NCBI GenBank assembly: GCA_028823855.1
Contig: JAPPFL010000011.1
Coordinates: 1-64,000 of the forward strand
DNA length: 64,000 nt
Direction: 5' to 3'
Source: Albidovulum sp.
Lineage (GTDB): Bacteria; Pseudomonadota; Alphaproteobacteria; Rhodobacterales; Rhodobacteraceae
A program made the position numbers and the translations under genes. Numbering within the stretch: the stretch's first letter is position 1; every line of letters begins with the position of its first letter. The notes beneath the pieces are model-generated. The model was not told the origin of the DNA. It was given only the letters and a program-made list of their open reading frames with translations, and searched no databases. Shown here in pieces: positions 18,397-28,140 of the stretch.

Positions 18397-19424
18397 TTTT
18401 CGCCGCCGAACAGCACATTCAACGCCTCGCTGCGTCGTATAGCGCCGATTAACTCGCCATGCCTGTCGGCTACCGGAATCTTTTCGCGGGTCTCTTCAAG
18501 GAGTTGCCGCGCAAGCTCCCGCACCGTTCTATCGCCGTCTACCGGAGCGCCGGTAGCGTCGTCTTCGCCGATTGGCATTGCCAATACTCTTGCATGCACG
18601 ACTCTAGCTTTATCGACATCTTCCGTGAATTTAGCTACATATTCGGTGGCGGGCGACAAAACTATTTTGTCCGGCGTATCGCATTGCTCGACGGCGCCGT
18701 CTTTCATGATAGCTATACGGTCGGCCAGCCGCAACGCTTCATCGAAATCGTGTGTTATGAAGACTATGGATTTTGCGAGCATTTCCTGCAGACGCAGAAA
18801 TTCGTCCTGCATTTCGCGGCGGATCAGCGGATCGAGCGCCGAAAACGGCTCGTCAAGAAACCAGATGTCCGGTTCAATCGCCAGCGAACGTGCAATTCCA
18901 ACTCGCTGCTGCTGGCCCCCGGACAATTCGCGCGGGAAGTAGTCTTCGCGGCCGTCGAGGCCGACGAGCTTTATCACTTCCATCGCTCGCTCTCGCCGGG
19001 CGTGGCGATCCTGGCCTCGCATTTCAAGCGGAAACGCAACGTTTTCCAAAACCGTCCGGTAGGGCAGCAGACCGAAGCTTTGGAACACCATGCCCATCTT
19101 GCTTCGTCTCAATTCGATCAGGTCCCTTTCCGATAATTCGGCCAAGTCCTGTCCTTCGACGAATACCGAACCGCCCGTAACGTCGATTAGCCGCGACAAG
19201 CATCGAACCAAAGTCGATTTACCCGATCCGGAAAGACCCATGATTACGAGCATTTCGCCTTGATTGATATCCAGCGAGACGTCTCGCACGGCGGCAATGT
19301 ATCCGTCGCCGCTTATATCGGTATAAGTGTGCTGCGAGGAAATTGACGCGAGGTACTTGCGCGGGTCGGAGCCAAAAAGCTTCCAAGCCTGCCGACACGA
19401 TATCGCCGATTCAGGGGACTGCAT
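18393..19424 (-). CDS. Betaine-type ABC transporter ATPase (ProV-like)
   Basis: The product has 343 residues. Walker A GLSGSGKST, Q-loop FQSFGLLPYRT, signature LSGGQQQRVG, Walker B IWFLDEPFSALDP and the H-loop histidine in FITHDFDEA are all present. The C-terminal 100 residues (VHARVLAMP... IPVADRHGELIGAIRR) look like a CBS-type regulatory region, as in ProV/OpuAA where it senses ionic strength. The N-terminal KLFG segment is typical of the family. It is followed directly by the fused permease and preceded by the binding protein, with a strong hairpin between them. Confidence 0.92.
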   Translation of the reverse strand: MQSPESAISCRQAWKLFGSDPRKYLASISSQHTYTDISGDGYIAAVRDVSLDINQGEMLVIMGLSGSGKSTLVRCLSRLIDVTGGSVFVEGQDLAELSERDLIELRRSKMGMVFQSFGLLPYRTVLENVAFPLEMRGQDRHARRERAMEVIKLVGLDGREDYFPRELSGGQQQRVGIARSLAIEPDIWFLDEPFSALDPLIRREMQDEFLRLQEMLAKSIVFITHDFDEALRLADRIAIMKDGAVEQCDTPDKIVLSPATEYVAKFTEDVDKARVVHARVLAMPIGEDDATGAPVDGDRTVRELARQLLEETREKIPVADRHGELIGAIRRSEALNVLFGGEK

Positions 19425-19445
19425 GCATCGAACCCCAATTTTCTA

Positions 19446-19467
19446 CGCCCCGGCCGGAACCGGGGCG
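19446..19467 (-). terminator. Intercistronic hairpin between binding protein and ATPase
   Basis: A perfect eight-base stem CGCCCCGG / CCGGGGCG with a six-base loop lies between the two genes and is followed on the minus strand by a modest AT run. In ABC operons such a hairpin usually protects or partly terminates the message so that the binding protein is made in excess. That role is inference. Confidence 0.7.
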
Positions 19468-19493
19468 CGAATCATTTCTACATACTCGAGCGA

Positions 19494-21090
<1,597 letters not shown>

Positions 21091-21122
21091 ATTCGTTTCC
21101 TTCGGGCTTGATTCGCCTTTCC

Positions 21123-21971
21123 TCAAGCCGCGCTCCTGATTTCACGGCTGGGCGATTCGTATGCGCGGTCATGCTTCAGACTCGGGATGCGCCGCCGAGC
21201 ATCGGCAACGAGATTAAGATCGACATGCGCTCTCACGACACCCGGGCCAATGCCGCCGTCGCCAATTACTCGGCCCCAAGGATCAACGACGAGCGAATGC
21301 CCGAAGCAAGCTCCGCCGCCGGGCACGGGACCGGTAGAGCAAGGCGAAAGTACGTAGCACCCGTTCTCGATAGCTCTGGAGCGGTTGAGAATATGCCAGT
21401 GCATCTCGCCCGTTTTCTTGGTGAACGCCGCAGGCGCGACAAGGAAGTCGGCTCCCGCCTGGGCGAGTTCGCGATATAGCCCGGGGAATCGCAGTTCATA
21501 GCAGATCGTGAACCCGATCCGACCAAAAACCGTAGTTGCGAGGCCGGCCCTGCTTCCGGGATGGACGCGCGCGCTCTCACGGTAGATTTCGCTCGGCGAA
21601 AGCTCAACGTCGAACAAGTGAATCTTGTCGTAGCGGGAACGTATTTCGCCGCAACCGTCGATAACGAATCCGCGATTGAAGAATTTTCCGTCGGGGCCTT
21701 CGATCGCGACGGAACCCACAAGAATCCAGGTCTTGCGCGAATGCGCGAATTCGCGCAGCGCCGCCAACACGGGATGCTCGCTTTCGGTTGCGGTAGGCGG
21801 CGCCAGCATTGCGCCCTCCGAGCGCAGACCGCCGCAATATTCCGGAAGCATGAGGAATTCGGCGCCGTCTTCGACCGCTTGCTCGGCTAGCGCAATGGCT
21901 TCGTCGATGGCGGATGCGAAATCCGGCTGCGGGCGCGTTTGCAATAGCCCCGCTTCGAAACAGGCTTTCAT
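21123..21971 (-). CDS. Carbon-nitrogen hydrolase (nitrilase superfamily)
   Basis: The product has 282 residues. The Glu-Lys-Cys triad is visible: Glu44 in LPEYCGG, Lys116 in YDKIHLFD and Cys157 in TICYELRFP. The fold and length match Nit2/omega-amidase-like members that hydrolyse small amides to acid plus ammonia. In this operon the candidate substrate is a gamma-glutamyl amide or other amide made by the ligase at 25641-27122, which is inference. It starts two bases after the stop of the small gene upstream and is followed by the 185-residue unknown, so it is firmly within the transcript. Confidence 0.9.
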   Translation of the reverse strand: MKACFEAGLLQTRPQPDFASAIDEAIALAEQAVEDGAEFLMLPEYCGGLRSEGAMLAPPTATESEHPVLAALREFAHSRKTWILVGSVAIEGPDGKFFNRGFVIDGCGEIRSRYDKIHLFDVELSPSEIYRESARVHPGSRAGLATTVFGRIGFTICYELRFPGLYRELAQAGADFLVAPAAFTKKTGEMHWHILNRSRAIENGCYVLSPCSTGPVPGGGACFGHSLVVDPWGRVIGDGGIGPGVVRAHVDLNLVADARRRIPSLKHDRAYESPSREIRSAA

Positions 21972-21973
21972 GG

Positions 21974-22387
21974 CTAGAACTTCGAATAGGCTTGGCGCAA
22001 AGCGACGAGAGGGTGCCGCTTCGACATCTGAAACTTGATAAGAAGTTCGCGAGCAATCATGTCGCGGTCCTGCTGATTCGAGGGCAATTCGACGCTATCC
22101 GGAACGCGAACCCAGCTGTTGATATTGCGGTCGAAAACCGCCGCTTTGCCTTCCTCGTATCCCATGTGAACATCTTCGAGCCAATTCAGGTCGTCCCAAC
22201 CCATCACCTCCATGTATTCTTTGAGAAAAGGCGTCAGCCGCGAGTAGTCGGGTACGAGATTGACATCGTACCGATAGCCGATGTGCTGCCCGATTTCCTT
22301 TTCTCGTTCCGTCCCAAGCCCTTCCGAATCGTTCAGAAACTGGTCCACGTCGTCGATGCTTGAGCCCTTGTAGCTTGTTCCGGCCAT
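21974..22387 (-). CDS. Small acidic conserved protein, unknown
   Basis: The product has 137 residues and is soluble, with a Tyr/Asp-rich middle (IGYRYDVNLVPDYSRL, MEVMGWDDLNWLEDVHMGYEEG) and a basic end (KFQMSKRHPLVALRQAY). I do not recognise a named family. The ATG at 22387 lies ten bases after the stop of the FMN-type glutamate-synthase-like gene, and the nitrilase starts two bases after its stop. It is therefore a real member of the operon. It could be an accessory subunit of the split synthase. Confidence 0.72.
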   Translation of the reverse strand: MAGTSYKGSSIDDVDQFLNDSEGLGTEREKEIGQHIGYRYDVNLVPDYSRLTPFLKEYMEVMGWDDLNWLEDVHMGYEEGKAAVFDRNINSWVRVPDSVELPSNQQDRDMIARELLIKFQMSKRHPLVALRQAYSKF

Positions 22388-22397
22388 TCCTTTCTCC

Positions 22398-23762
22398 TCA
22401 AAGGTGGTGGTAGTCTTCAATTCCAACCGTATGGTTGGTGCCCGCGAGAGGTACGCCGGCCATTGCCGATGCCTCCATCGTCAATGCCGCGAGGTCTTCC
22501 GGCTCCAGCGAGTGCAGATTCGTTTTCCCGCAAGCCCGCGCGAACATCTGCGCTTCAATCGTTAGCGTGTGAAGAAAATTGTAGACCCTCTCGGCCGCCT
22601 CGTCGGGGTCGAGGCGCGCGCGCAGTCTCGGATCCTGCGTCGCCACGCCGACCGGGCACCTTCCCGAATGGCAATGGTAGCAATGCCCGGCCTCCGCGCC
22701 GATTTCCTCGGGATAATTGGCTTCCGGTATGTCCTTGTTGCAGTTGAGAGCCATCATGACCGCGTGGCCGATGGCGATGCAGTCCGCGCCAAGGGCGATG
22801 GCCTTGGCCACGTCGGCGCCATTTCGTATACCGCCAGCGTAGACAAGAGATATCTCGCCGCGCTTGCCCAGATCGTCGATCGCCTTCCGCGCCTGGCGAA
22901 TAGCCGCCATCCCCGGAACGCCCGTTTCTTCAGTGGCAAGGTGAGGGCCGGCGCCGGTACCTCCTTCCATGCCGTCGATATATATCGAATCCGGGCCGCA
23001 CTTTACCGCCATGCGAACGTCGTCGTATACGCGCGCGGCGCCGAGCTTGAGTTGAATCGGTATGCGCCAGTCGGTCGCTTCGCGAATTTCGTGAATCTTC
23101 AAGGCAAGATCGTCCGGTCCGAGCCAGTCGGGGTGCCGCGCCGGAGACCGCTGGTCGATTCCCGCGGGAAGCGAACGCATTTCCGCAACCTGGTCGGTAA
23201 CCTTCTGACCCATCAGGTGCCCGCCGAGCCCTACCTTGCATCCCTGTCCGATAAAGAACTCGCAGGCATCGGCGAGGACCAGGTGATGCGGGTTGAAGCC
23301 GTATCGGGACTGGATGCACTGATATAGCCATTTCGACGAATACCGCCGTTCATCGGGAATCATGCCGCCTTCGCCGGAGCACGTGGCGGTACCGGCCATA
23401 GTCGCACCCCTTGCCAGAGCGGTTTTCGCCTCGTACGACAATGCTCCGAAACTCATGCCGGTCACGTAAACGGGGATGTCGAGTTCAAGCGGCCTCTTCG
23501 CCATAGGGCCGATTAGGGTCTTTGTTTCGCACTTTTCGCGGTAGCCCTCGATCACGAATCGGGTAAGCGTGCCCGGGAGAAATGTAAGGTCGTCCCAATG
23601 CGGAATCTTTTTGAAGAGCGAAAAGCCGCGCATCCTATAGCGGCCCAGTTCCGACTTGATGTGAATGTCGTCGATTACGTGCGGCGGGAAGATAAAGGAA
23701 TCCCCCAGCCGGTGCACGTCTCGGTCCAGCGGCCTTTTGCCTGGCATGCCTCCGTCGGCCAT
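22398..23762 (-). CDS. FMN-type glutamate synthase-like subunit (MgsC/GlxD-like)
   Basis: The product has 454 residues and corresponds to the FMN barrel of glutamate synthase (GltB2 domain). GMSFGALSYEAKTALARGA, GEGGMIPDERRYS, GQGCKVGLGGHLMG and DGMEGGTGAGP are diagnostic. Three closely spaced cysteines in GHCYHCHSGRCPVGVATQDP fit a 3Fe-4S cluster. With the amidotransferase and GXGXG subunits upstream it forms a split synthase of the N-methylglutamate synthase type, which puts an amine onto a 2-oxo acid such as 2-oxoglutarate. Its paralogue at 46164-47486 lacks the cysteines, so the two enzymes differ in electron transfer. Confidence 0.88.
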   Translation of the reverse strand: MADGGMPGKRPLDRDVHRLGDSFIFPPHVIDDIHIKSELGRYRMRGFSLFKKIPHWDDLTFLPGTLTRFVIEGYREKCETKTLIGPMAKRPLELDIPVYVTGMSFGALSYEAKTALARGATMAGTATCSGEGGMIPDERRYSSKWLYQCIQSRYGFNPHHLVLADACEFFIGQGCKVGLGGHLMGQKVTDQVAEMRSLPAGIDQRSPARHPDWLGPDDLALKIHEIREATDWRIPIQLKLGAARVYDDVRMAVKCGPDSIYIDGMEGGTGAGPHLATEETGVPGMAAIRQARKAIDDLGKRGEISLVYAGGIRNGADVAKAIALGADCIAIGHAVMMALNCNKDIPEANYPEEIGAEAGHCYHCHSGRCPVGVATQDPRLRARLDPDEAAERVYNFLHTLTIEAQMFARACGKTNLHSLEPEDLAALTMEASAMAGVPLAGTNHTVGIEDYHHL

Positions 23763-23783
23763 TCCTTGCCCCCTTTCAAATTC

Positions 23784-24653
23784 CTAGAGAATTAGCTTCT
23801 TCTCGGTCGGCTCCAGATTGTCGTAGTTCCAGAGCTGCTTGCCCGCTACGATCTTGTTGAAGTGGTCGACGCCCTCGTCCGGGAGCAGACCGTAGAGCCG
23901 CAGCTTCCTGGTCAGCCAATCCTTTTCGAATTGCCGCATTTCGGCTTCCACGGCATCCACGCCGAGACTTCTGATTTCGCCGCCTACGAAAATCGTCCCG
24001 TCGTACATAGAATCTCCGAGATTTTTTCCGGCGTTTCCGCATACAATCATGCGGCCTCTTTGCATCATGAATCCGGAAAGCGCGCCCGTATCGCCGCCCA
24101 CGATAATCGTGCCGCCCTTCATGTCGATTCCCGTTCGCGAACCGACAGATCCCTTGCAGACCAGATCGCCGCCGCGGATCGCCGCTCCGAAAGTCGAGCC
24201 AGCGTTTTTTTCAATGACAACCGTGCCCGACATCATGTTCTCGCCGCACGACCAGCCTACCCGGCCATTGATCCGTACATTCGGACCGTCAATCAGGCCG
24301 ACTCCGAAATAGCCGAGCGAACCTTCAAAAATCAGGTTGAGGCGATTGAGAATGCCAACGCCCAAGCCATGCTTTCCTCGCGGGTTTTTGACGACGACAG
24401 TACCGTATCCTTCGCTCATGAGCTTGCGAATCCGGATGTTTGCTTCAGTCGCGGACAAATCGCCGGCGTCGATCTCGGACCTTTTGTTGTAGTCCACATC
24501 CGGAGCCCAAGGATATGTGAATCTGCTAGACTCATCGGGATCGAATTCGACGAACATCGAACGGCCGGTGAGCTGCTCGGTATCCATACCGAGCAGCCTC
24601 GCTCGCTGTTCCTGCGACAAATTTCTCAATTCGAAGTCGGTTACGTCTGCCAT
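23784..24653 (-). CDS. GXGXG-type glutamate synthase-like subunit (MgsB/GlxC-like)
   Basis: The product has 289 residues. Regular GXGXG turns of a right-handed beta-helix dominate (VRINGRVGWSCGENMMSG, GGDLVCKGSVGSRTG, GGTIIVGGDTGALSG, GRMIVCGNAGKNLGDSMYDG), as in the C-terminal domain of glutamate synthase. An extra 60-residue N-terminal part (LRNLSQEQRARLLGMDTEQ) is absent from the shorter paralogue at 47494-48201. The ATG at 24653 overlaps the end of the amidotransferase gene by 13 bases. The domain is structural in the synthase complex and positions the ammonia channel. Confidence 0.88.
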   Translation of the reverse strand: MADVTDFELRNLSQEQRARLLGMDTEQLTGRSMFVEFDPDESSRFTYPWAPDVDYNKRSEIDAGDLSATEANIRIRKLMSEGYGTVVVKNPRGKHGLGVGILNRLNLIFEGSLGYFGVGLIDGPNVRINGRVGWSCGENMMSGTVVIEKNAGSTFGAAIRGGDLVCKGSVGSRTGIDMKGGTIIVGGDTGALSGFMMQRGRMIVCGNAGKNLGDSMYDGTIFVGGEIRSLGVDAVEAEMRQFEKDWLTRKLRLYGLLPDEGVDHFNKIVAGKQLWNYDNLEPTEKKLIL

Positions 24654-25576
24654 ACTCGTACTTCCTCGTCGTAAGGGTCCCAAGTATCGATTTCCTGCGG
24701 AAGGATCGACCTTATGGAAACTTCTTCCGATGCCATGGCGATGAGATCGTCGCTTTCGTAAAGTACTAGAGGCTTCGCCGCCATCGTGTCCTTGGCCATG
24801 CCGAGCTGATTCTCCGTTGCGACCAGATAGGTGAAAACTCCGTCAATCTCTTCAACCGAACGGCGAAGGCTGTCTTCCAATTCAACGCCCCTAGCGAGAT
24901 TGTGCGCTGTATAGACGGCCAGCAGTTCAGAATCGCAGTCGGACATGAACCTGTGGCCTTGACGTTCCATCTCGCGCCTCATGAGCCAGTAATTTGTTAT
25001 CTGGCCATTATGAACGACCGAAATGTCGTTGTAGGGAAATGCCCAGTAGGGATGCGCGGACCTGATATCGACATCGGACTCGGTCGCCATCCTTGTATGG
25101 CCGATCGCATGCGTTCCGACGAAATCGTCCAGGTTGTAGGCCTCCGCCACCGTCTCGGCGTCTCCGAGATCCTTTATAAGTTCCAGGCCGTTGCCCAGAG
25201 ATAGGATTTCAACGCCTTCGGTTTCTTCGATATGGCGAGCCATATCTTCCGTATCGCCGTCGTGCGAAAGAATATACCGCAAAGCGTATTCTGTAGCCCT
25301 ATCCCTGGACTTAACTTCGGCGCCGTGCTCGACGAGAATTCCGTCGACTTTTTCAATTCGCTCCTTAATCAGCGCATGAATGCCGTGGCCGCGCCCCATG
25401 TCCTCTTGCTCGGCAACCTTGAATCGCATGACGAAATCGCCAGGGCTCCCTTCGCCGTACACCGCGTATCCAGTCGAGTCGGGTCCGCGATGCTTCAGCG
25501 CCTGCAGCATCGCGGTCATTTCCGAGCCGACCACCGAAGATCTGCCCCGATGGATCAATCCCGCTATTCCGCACAT
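24641..25576 (-). CDS. Class II glutamine amidotransferase subunit (MgsA/GlxB-like)
   Basis: The product has 311 residues. It begins MCGIAGL, which leaves Cys2 as the N-terminal nucleophile after methionine removal. HRGPDSTGYAVYG, THAIGHTRMATES and NGQITNYWLMRR complete the class II (GATase_6) pattern. In glutamate-synthase-like complexes this subunit releases ammonia or an amine from a gamma-glutamyl donor and passes it to the FMN subunit. The gene heads the split synthase trio after a large palindrome that separates it from the ligase gene. Confidence 0.9.
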   Translation of the reverse strand: MCGIAGLIHRGRSSVVGSEMTAMLQALKHRGPDSTGYAVYGEGSPGDFVMRFKVAEQEDMGRGHGIHALIKERIEKVDGILVEHGAEVKSRDRATEYALRYILSHDGDTEDMARHIEETEGVEILSLGNGLELIKDLGDAETVAEAYNLDDFVGTHAIGHTRMATESDVDIRSAHPYWAFPYNDISVVHNGQITNYWLMRREMERQGHRFMSDCDSELLAVYTAHNLARGVELEDSLRRSVEEIDGVFTYLVATENQLGMAKDTMAAKPLVLYESDDLIAMASEEVSIRSILPQEIDTWDPYDEEVRVWQT

Positions 25577-25607
25577 TTCTTCAACCCTTCCTTAGTTGAC
25601 ATTCTTG

Positions 25608-25635
25608 TTCCGGGGCGGCGCGCGCCGCCCCGGAA
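25608..25635 (-). terminator. Perfect 28-base GC palindrome between ligase and amidotransferase
   Basis: The arms TTCCGGGGCGGCGC and GCGCCGCCCCGGAA are exact reverse complements with no spacer. On RNA they would form a very stable hairpin between the two genes. No T-run follows on the minus strand, so it is more likely a processing or attenuation element than a full terminator. Confidence 0.65.
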
Positions 25636-25640
25636 AAACA

Positions 25641-27122
25641 TCACGGCAGGCAGTCAAGGTACGTATCGACATCCCAGTCCGTGACCGTGTGCATAAACCG
25701 CTCCCACTCGTCGGTCTTGTATTCATGATAGAGACGGAACATCTCGCCCGGCAATCCGCGCTTGATGACTTCGTCGTTCGCAAGAGCGTCGAGTGCTTCG
25801 CCGAGCGACATCGGCAGCTTCTGGACTTCCTTGCCAGCTTCTATCGCTTCATAGATGTTGCGTTCCTCGGGCGGTCCGGGATCGAGATTGTTTTCTATTC
25901 CGTCATCCGCCGCAGCGAGAATAACCGAACCCATAAGATACGGATTGACCATGGAATCCACCGAACGGTATTCGAATCTGCCCGGCGCTGAAACGCGAAG
26001 TCCGGTCGTCCTGTTCTGAAATCCCCAGTCCGCGAAAACAGGCGCCCAGAATCCGGTATCCCACAATCGCCGGTAGGAATTAACAGTCGAAGATCCGATG
26101 GCCGTAAGCGCTCTCAAATGAGCGACGATTCCGCCGATGGTCTTCAAGCCAACCTTGCCAGGCAACTGCAAATCGTCGCCGTCCGGCATAAAGGTGTTCT
26201 CGCCGCCGGACAAGTACATGAAGTTCTGTTCCATGCCGGGCAAGTTGTTCACATCGTTGCCAGTTCTGCGCGCCTTTTCCTCCCCTCCGTACCAGAGCGA
26301 AAGATTGTGGTGGCACCCGGATGCGGAAACTCCAACGAACGGTTTCGACATGAAGCAGGCGATCAGGTTGAATTCGCGAGCGACCTGCGCGCAAATCTGG
26401 CGGTAAGTCGTCAGCCTGTCGGCATTGCGCAGCACTTCGTCGAATGTCCAATTTAGCTCAAGCTGGCCAGGAGCATCCTCATGGTCTCCCTGGATCATGT
26501 CCAGACCCATGCGGCGCGCGTACTCTATGACCTTCATATAGACCGGGCGCAGGCTTTCGAACTGGTCGATGTGATAGCAGAACGGCTTGGAAAACCCTCC
26601 CGCAGGCTTTCCGTCCGCATCGCGTTTCAGCCACATCATTTCCGGTTCGGTTCCCATGCGCAGATGCAGCCCGTCGTGCTTTTCGCGAAACTCGGCGTGA
26701 AGTCGGCGCAGGTTGCCGCGGCAATCCGCTGTCAGAAACGCGCCCGGCTCCTTTCGCTCTTCGCGGTTGCGAAACAGCGTGCAATAAAATCGCGCGATGC
26801 GGTTTTCCCAGGGAAGTTGAACCATTGTCTCCGGTTCGGGTATTCCGACCAGTTCCGCGGCTTCCGGACCGTAGCCCAGATAATCGCCGCTGCGGTTAGT
26901 GAATAGATTCACGGTGGCGCCGTAAACGAGCTGGAATCCTTTGGAAGCGACAGTCTCCCAATGATCGGCCGGAATGCCCTTGCCCATGATTTTTCCGGTC
27001 ACCGACACGAATTGGAGGTAAAGATACTCTATTCCGAGCCGATCGATCTTTTCCCGGACTTCCTTCACGAGTTCGTCCCGCCCCGGCGCATTGACAAACT
27101 TTTCGATATCCGTTTCAGCCAT
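25641..27122 (-). CDS. Glutamine synthetase-family ligase
   Basis: The product has 493 residues. Catalytic motifs of the type I/III glutamine synthetase superfamily are visible: GTEPEMMW, GDHEDAPGQLELNW, SGCHHNLSLW and PGRFEYRSVDSMVNPYL. The family joins glutamate with ammonia, methylamine or other amines at the gamma carboxylate using ATP. Pairing with a split N-methylglutamate-synthase-like trio is the arrangement seen for gamma-glutamylmethylamide synthetase (gmaS-mgsABC), so an amine is a likelier partner than ammonia. It is longer than the paralogue at 44816-46117 by 60 residues. It is the first gene of the long minus-strand array and is divergent from the GntR regulator. Confidence 0.88.
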   Translation of the reverse strand: MAETDIEKFVNAPGRDELVKEVREKIDRLGIEYLYLQFVSVTGKIMGKGIPADHWETVASKGFQLVYGATVNLFTNRSGDYLGYGPEAAELVGIPEPETMVQLPWENRIARFYCTLFRNREERKEPGAFLTADCRGNLRRLHAEFREKHDGLHLRMGTEPEMMWLKRDADGKPAGGFSKPFCYHIDQFESLRPVYMKVIEYARRMGLDMIQGDHEDAPGQLELNWTFDEVLRNADRLTTYRQICAQVAREFNLIACFMSKPFVGVSASGCHHNLSLWYGGEEKARRTGNDVNNLPGMEQNFMYLSGGENTFMPDGDDLQLPGKVGLKTIGGIVAHLRALTAIGSSTVNSYRRLWDTGFWAPVFADWGFQNRTTGLRVSAPGRFEYRSVDSMVNPYLMGSVILAAADDGIENNLDPGPPEERNIYEAIEAGKEVQKLPMSLGEALDALANDEVIKRGLPGEMFRLYHEYKTDEWERFMHTVTDWDVDTYLDCLP

Positions 27123-27394
27123 TTTTCTTCCTTCACAATCTTTAAAAGCGCGTTGTTGAGAGCCAGGGCCCGAGGCTCGCTCCGCGAATTCGCACTAAAA
27201 TTTTCGCGGCGCGAGCGGCTACGGCGCCCCGCCTCTTGGACAGCCGCGCCGAGTTGCGGGCATGCCTTGCAAAATAAGCGATCTTCAGCGCGACCCTGAC
27301 CCGACACTTAAATTCACGCGCGAATCAGTTCAGCATCAAATTTACCTGAAGCCGACCAAACCCGCAACTGGAGTAGGCCAAAAATTCTCCATTC

Positions 27395-27442
27395 TTGAAA
27401 TTGTCTCGGCTTTGGTATATAATTGGTTCAAATTCCGGAGGG
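27395..27442 (+). promoter_or_regulatory. Promoter and RBS of the GntR gene
   Basis: A TTGAAA at 27395-27400 and a perfect TATAAT at 27418-27423 are separated by 17 bases. GGAGGG at 27437-27442 sits five bases before the ATG. This supports the start at 27448 over the longer open frame. Confidence 0.85.
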
Positions 27443-27447
27443 ATTGC

Positions 27448-28140
27448 ATGACTGATTCGCCAATTCGGCGCACTGGATCATCTGAAATCGCGTCCATCCT
27501 CAGAGGCGAAATCGCCGACAAGACCTGGAGTGAATACGAACGGCTTCCTCCCGAAAGGAAACTCGCCGTTCGTTTCGGCGTCTCGCGGAGCACCGTTCGC
27601 GAAGCGCTTTCAAAGCTGGAAGACGAGAATCTGCTTGAAATTCGCAGGAGCAGCGGATCATTTGTTCTTTCTGCGAGGCAAGCAAACGCGCAAGATCTTC
27701 CTTTCGACTCGATCCGCCCGCTTGAGCTGATCGACGCTCGTTTTGCATTTGAGCCGCACATTTGCCGCCTCGCAGTTCTCAACGCGCGCCGAACGGACTT
27801 TGACGATTTAGATCATTTGCTTGAATCAATGGAAAATGAAGTCAACGACAGGATTAGCTTTTCCGAGTTGGATGCCGAATTTCATACGCGGCTTGTCGAA
27901 GCGACCGGCAATCAGCTGCTTCTATGGGTTGCCAAGCAAATGAATTCCGTCCGAAAGCAGGACGAATGGACTAGAATGCGGCATCTGACTCTCGAACCAG
28001 GGATCATCGTCCAATACAATGCGCAGCATCGGCGGATCGTCGATGCGATCCGATCGCGAGACCCGGAAGGAGCCGCAGCAGTTATGAAAGAGCATTTGGA
28101 AACGGCGAGGCTATCGCTGACGCGCGCCGCCGCCACTTAA
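27448..28140 (+). CDS. GntR/FadR-family transcriptional regulator
   Basis: The product has 230 residues. An N-terminal winged helix is seen with LPPERKLAVRFGVSRSTVREALSKLEDENLLEIRRSSGSF (quoted in parts: LPPERKLA, VSRSTVREAL, LLEIRRSSGSF). The C-terminal helical FCD ligand domain has the typical DAEFHTRLVEATGN and AQHRRIVDAIRSRDPEGA. It is divergently transcribed from the amine operon beginning at 27122 and separated by about 325 bases, so it is the natural candidate regulator of that operon. The ligand would be a pathway intermediate or the amine itself, which is inference. Confidence 0.92.
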   Translation: MTDSPIRRTGSSEIASILRGEIADKTWSEYERLPPERKLAVRFGVSRSTVREALSKLEDENLLEIRRSSGSFVLSARQANAQDLPFDSIRPLELIDARFAFEPHICRLAVLNARRTDFDDLDHLLESMENEVNDRISFSELDAEFHTRLVEATGNQLLLWVAKQMNSVRKQDEWTRMRHLTLEPGIIVQYNAQHRRIVDAIRSRDPEGAAAVMKEHLETARLSLTRAAAT

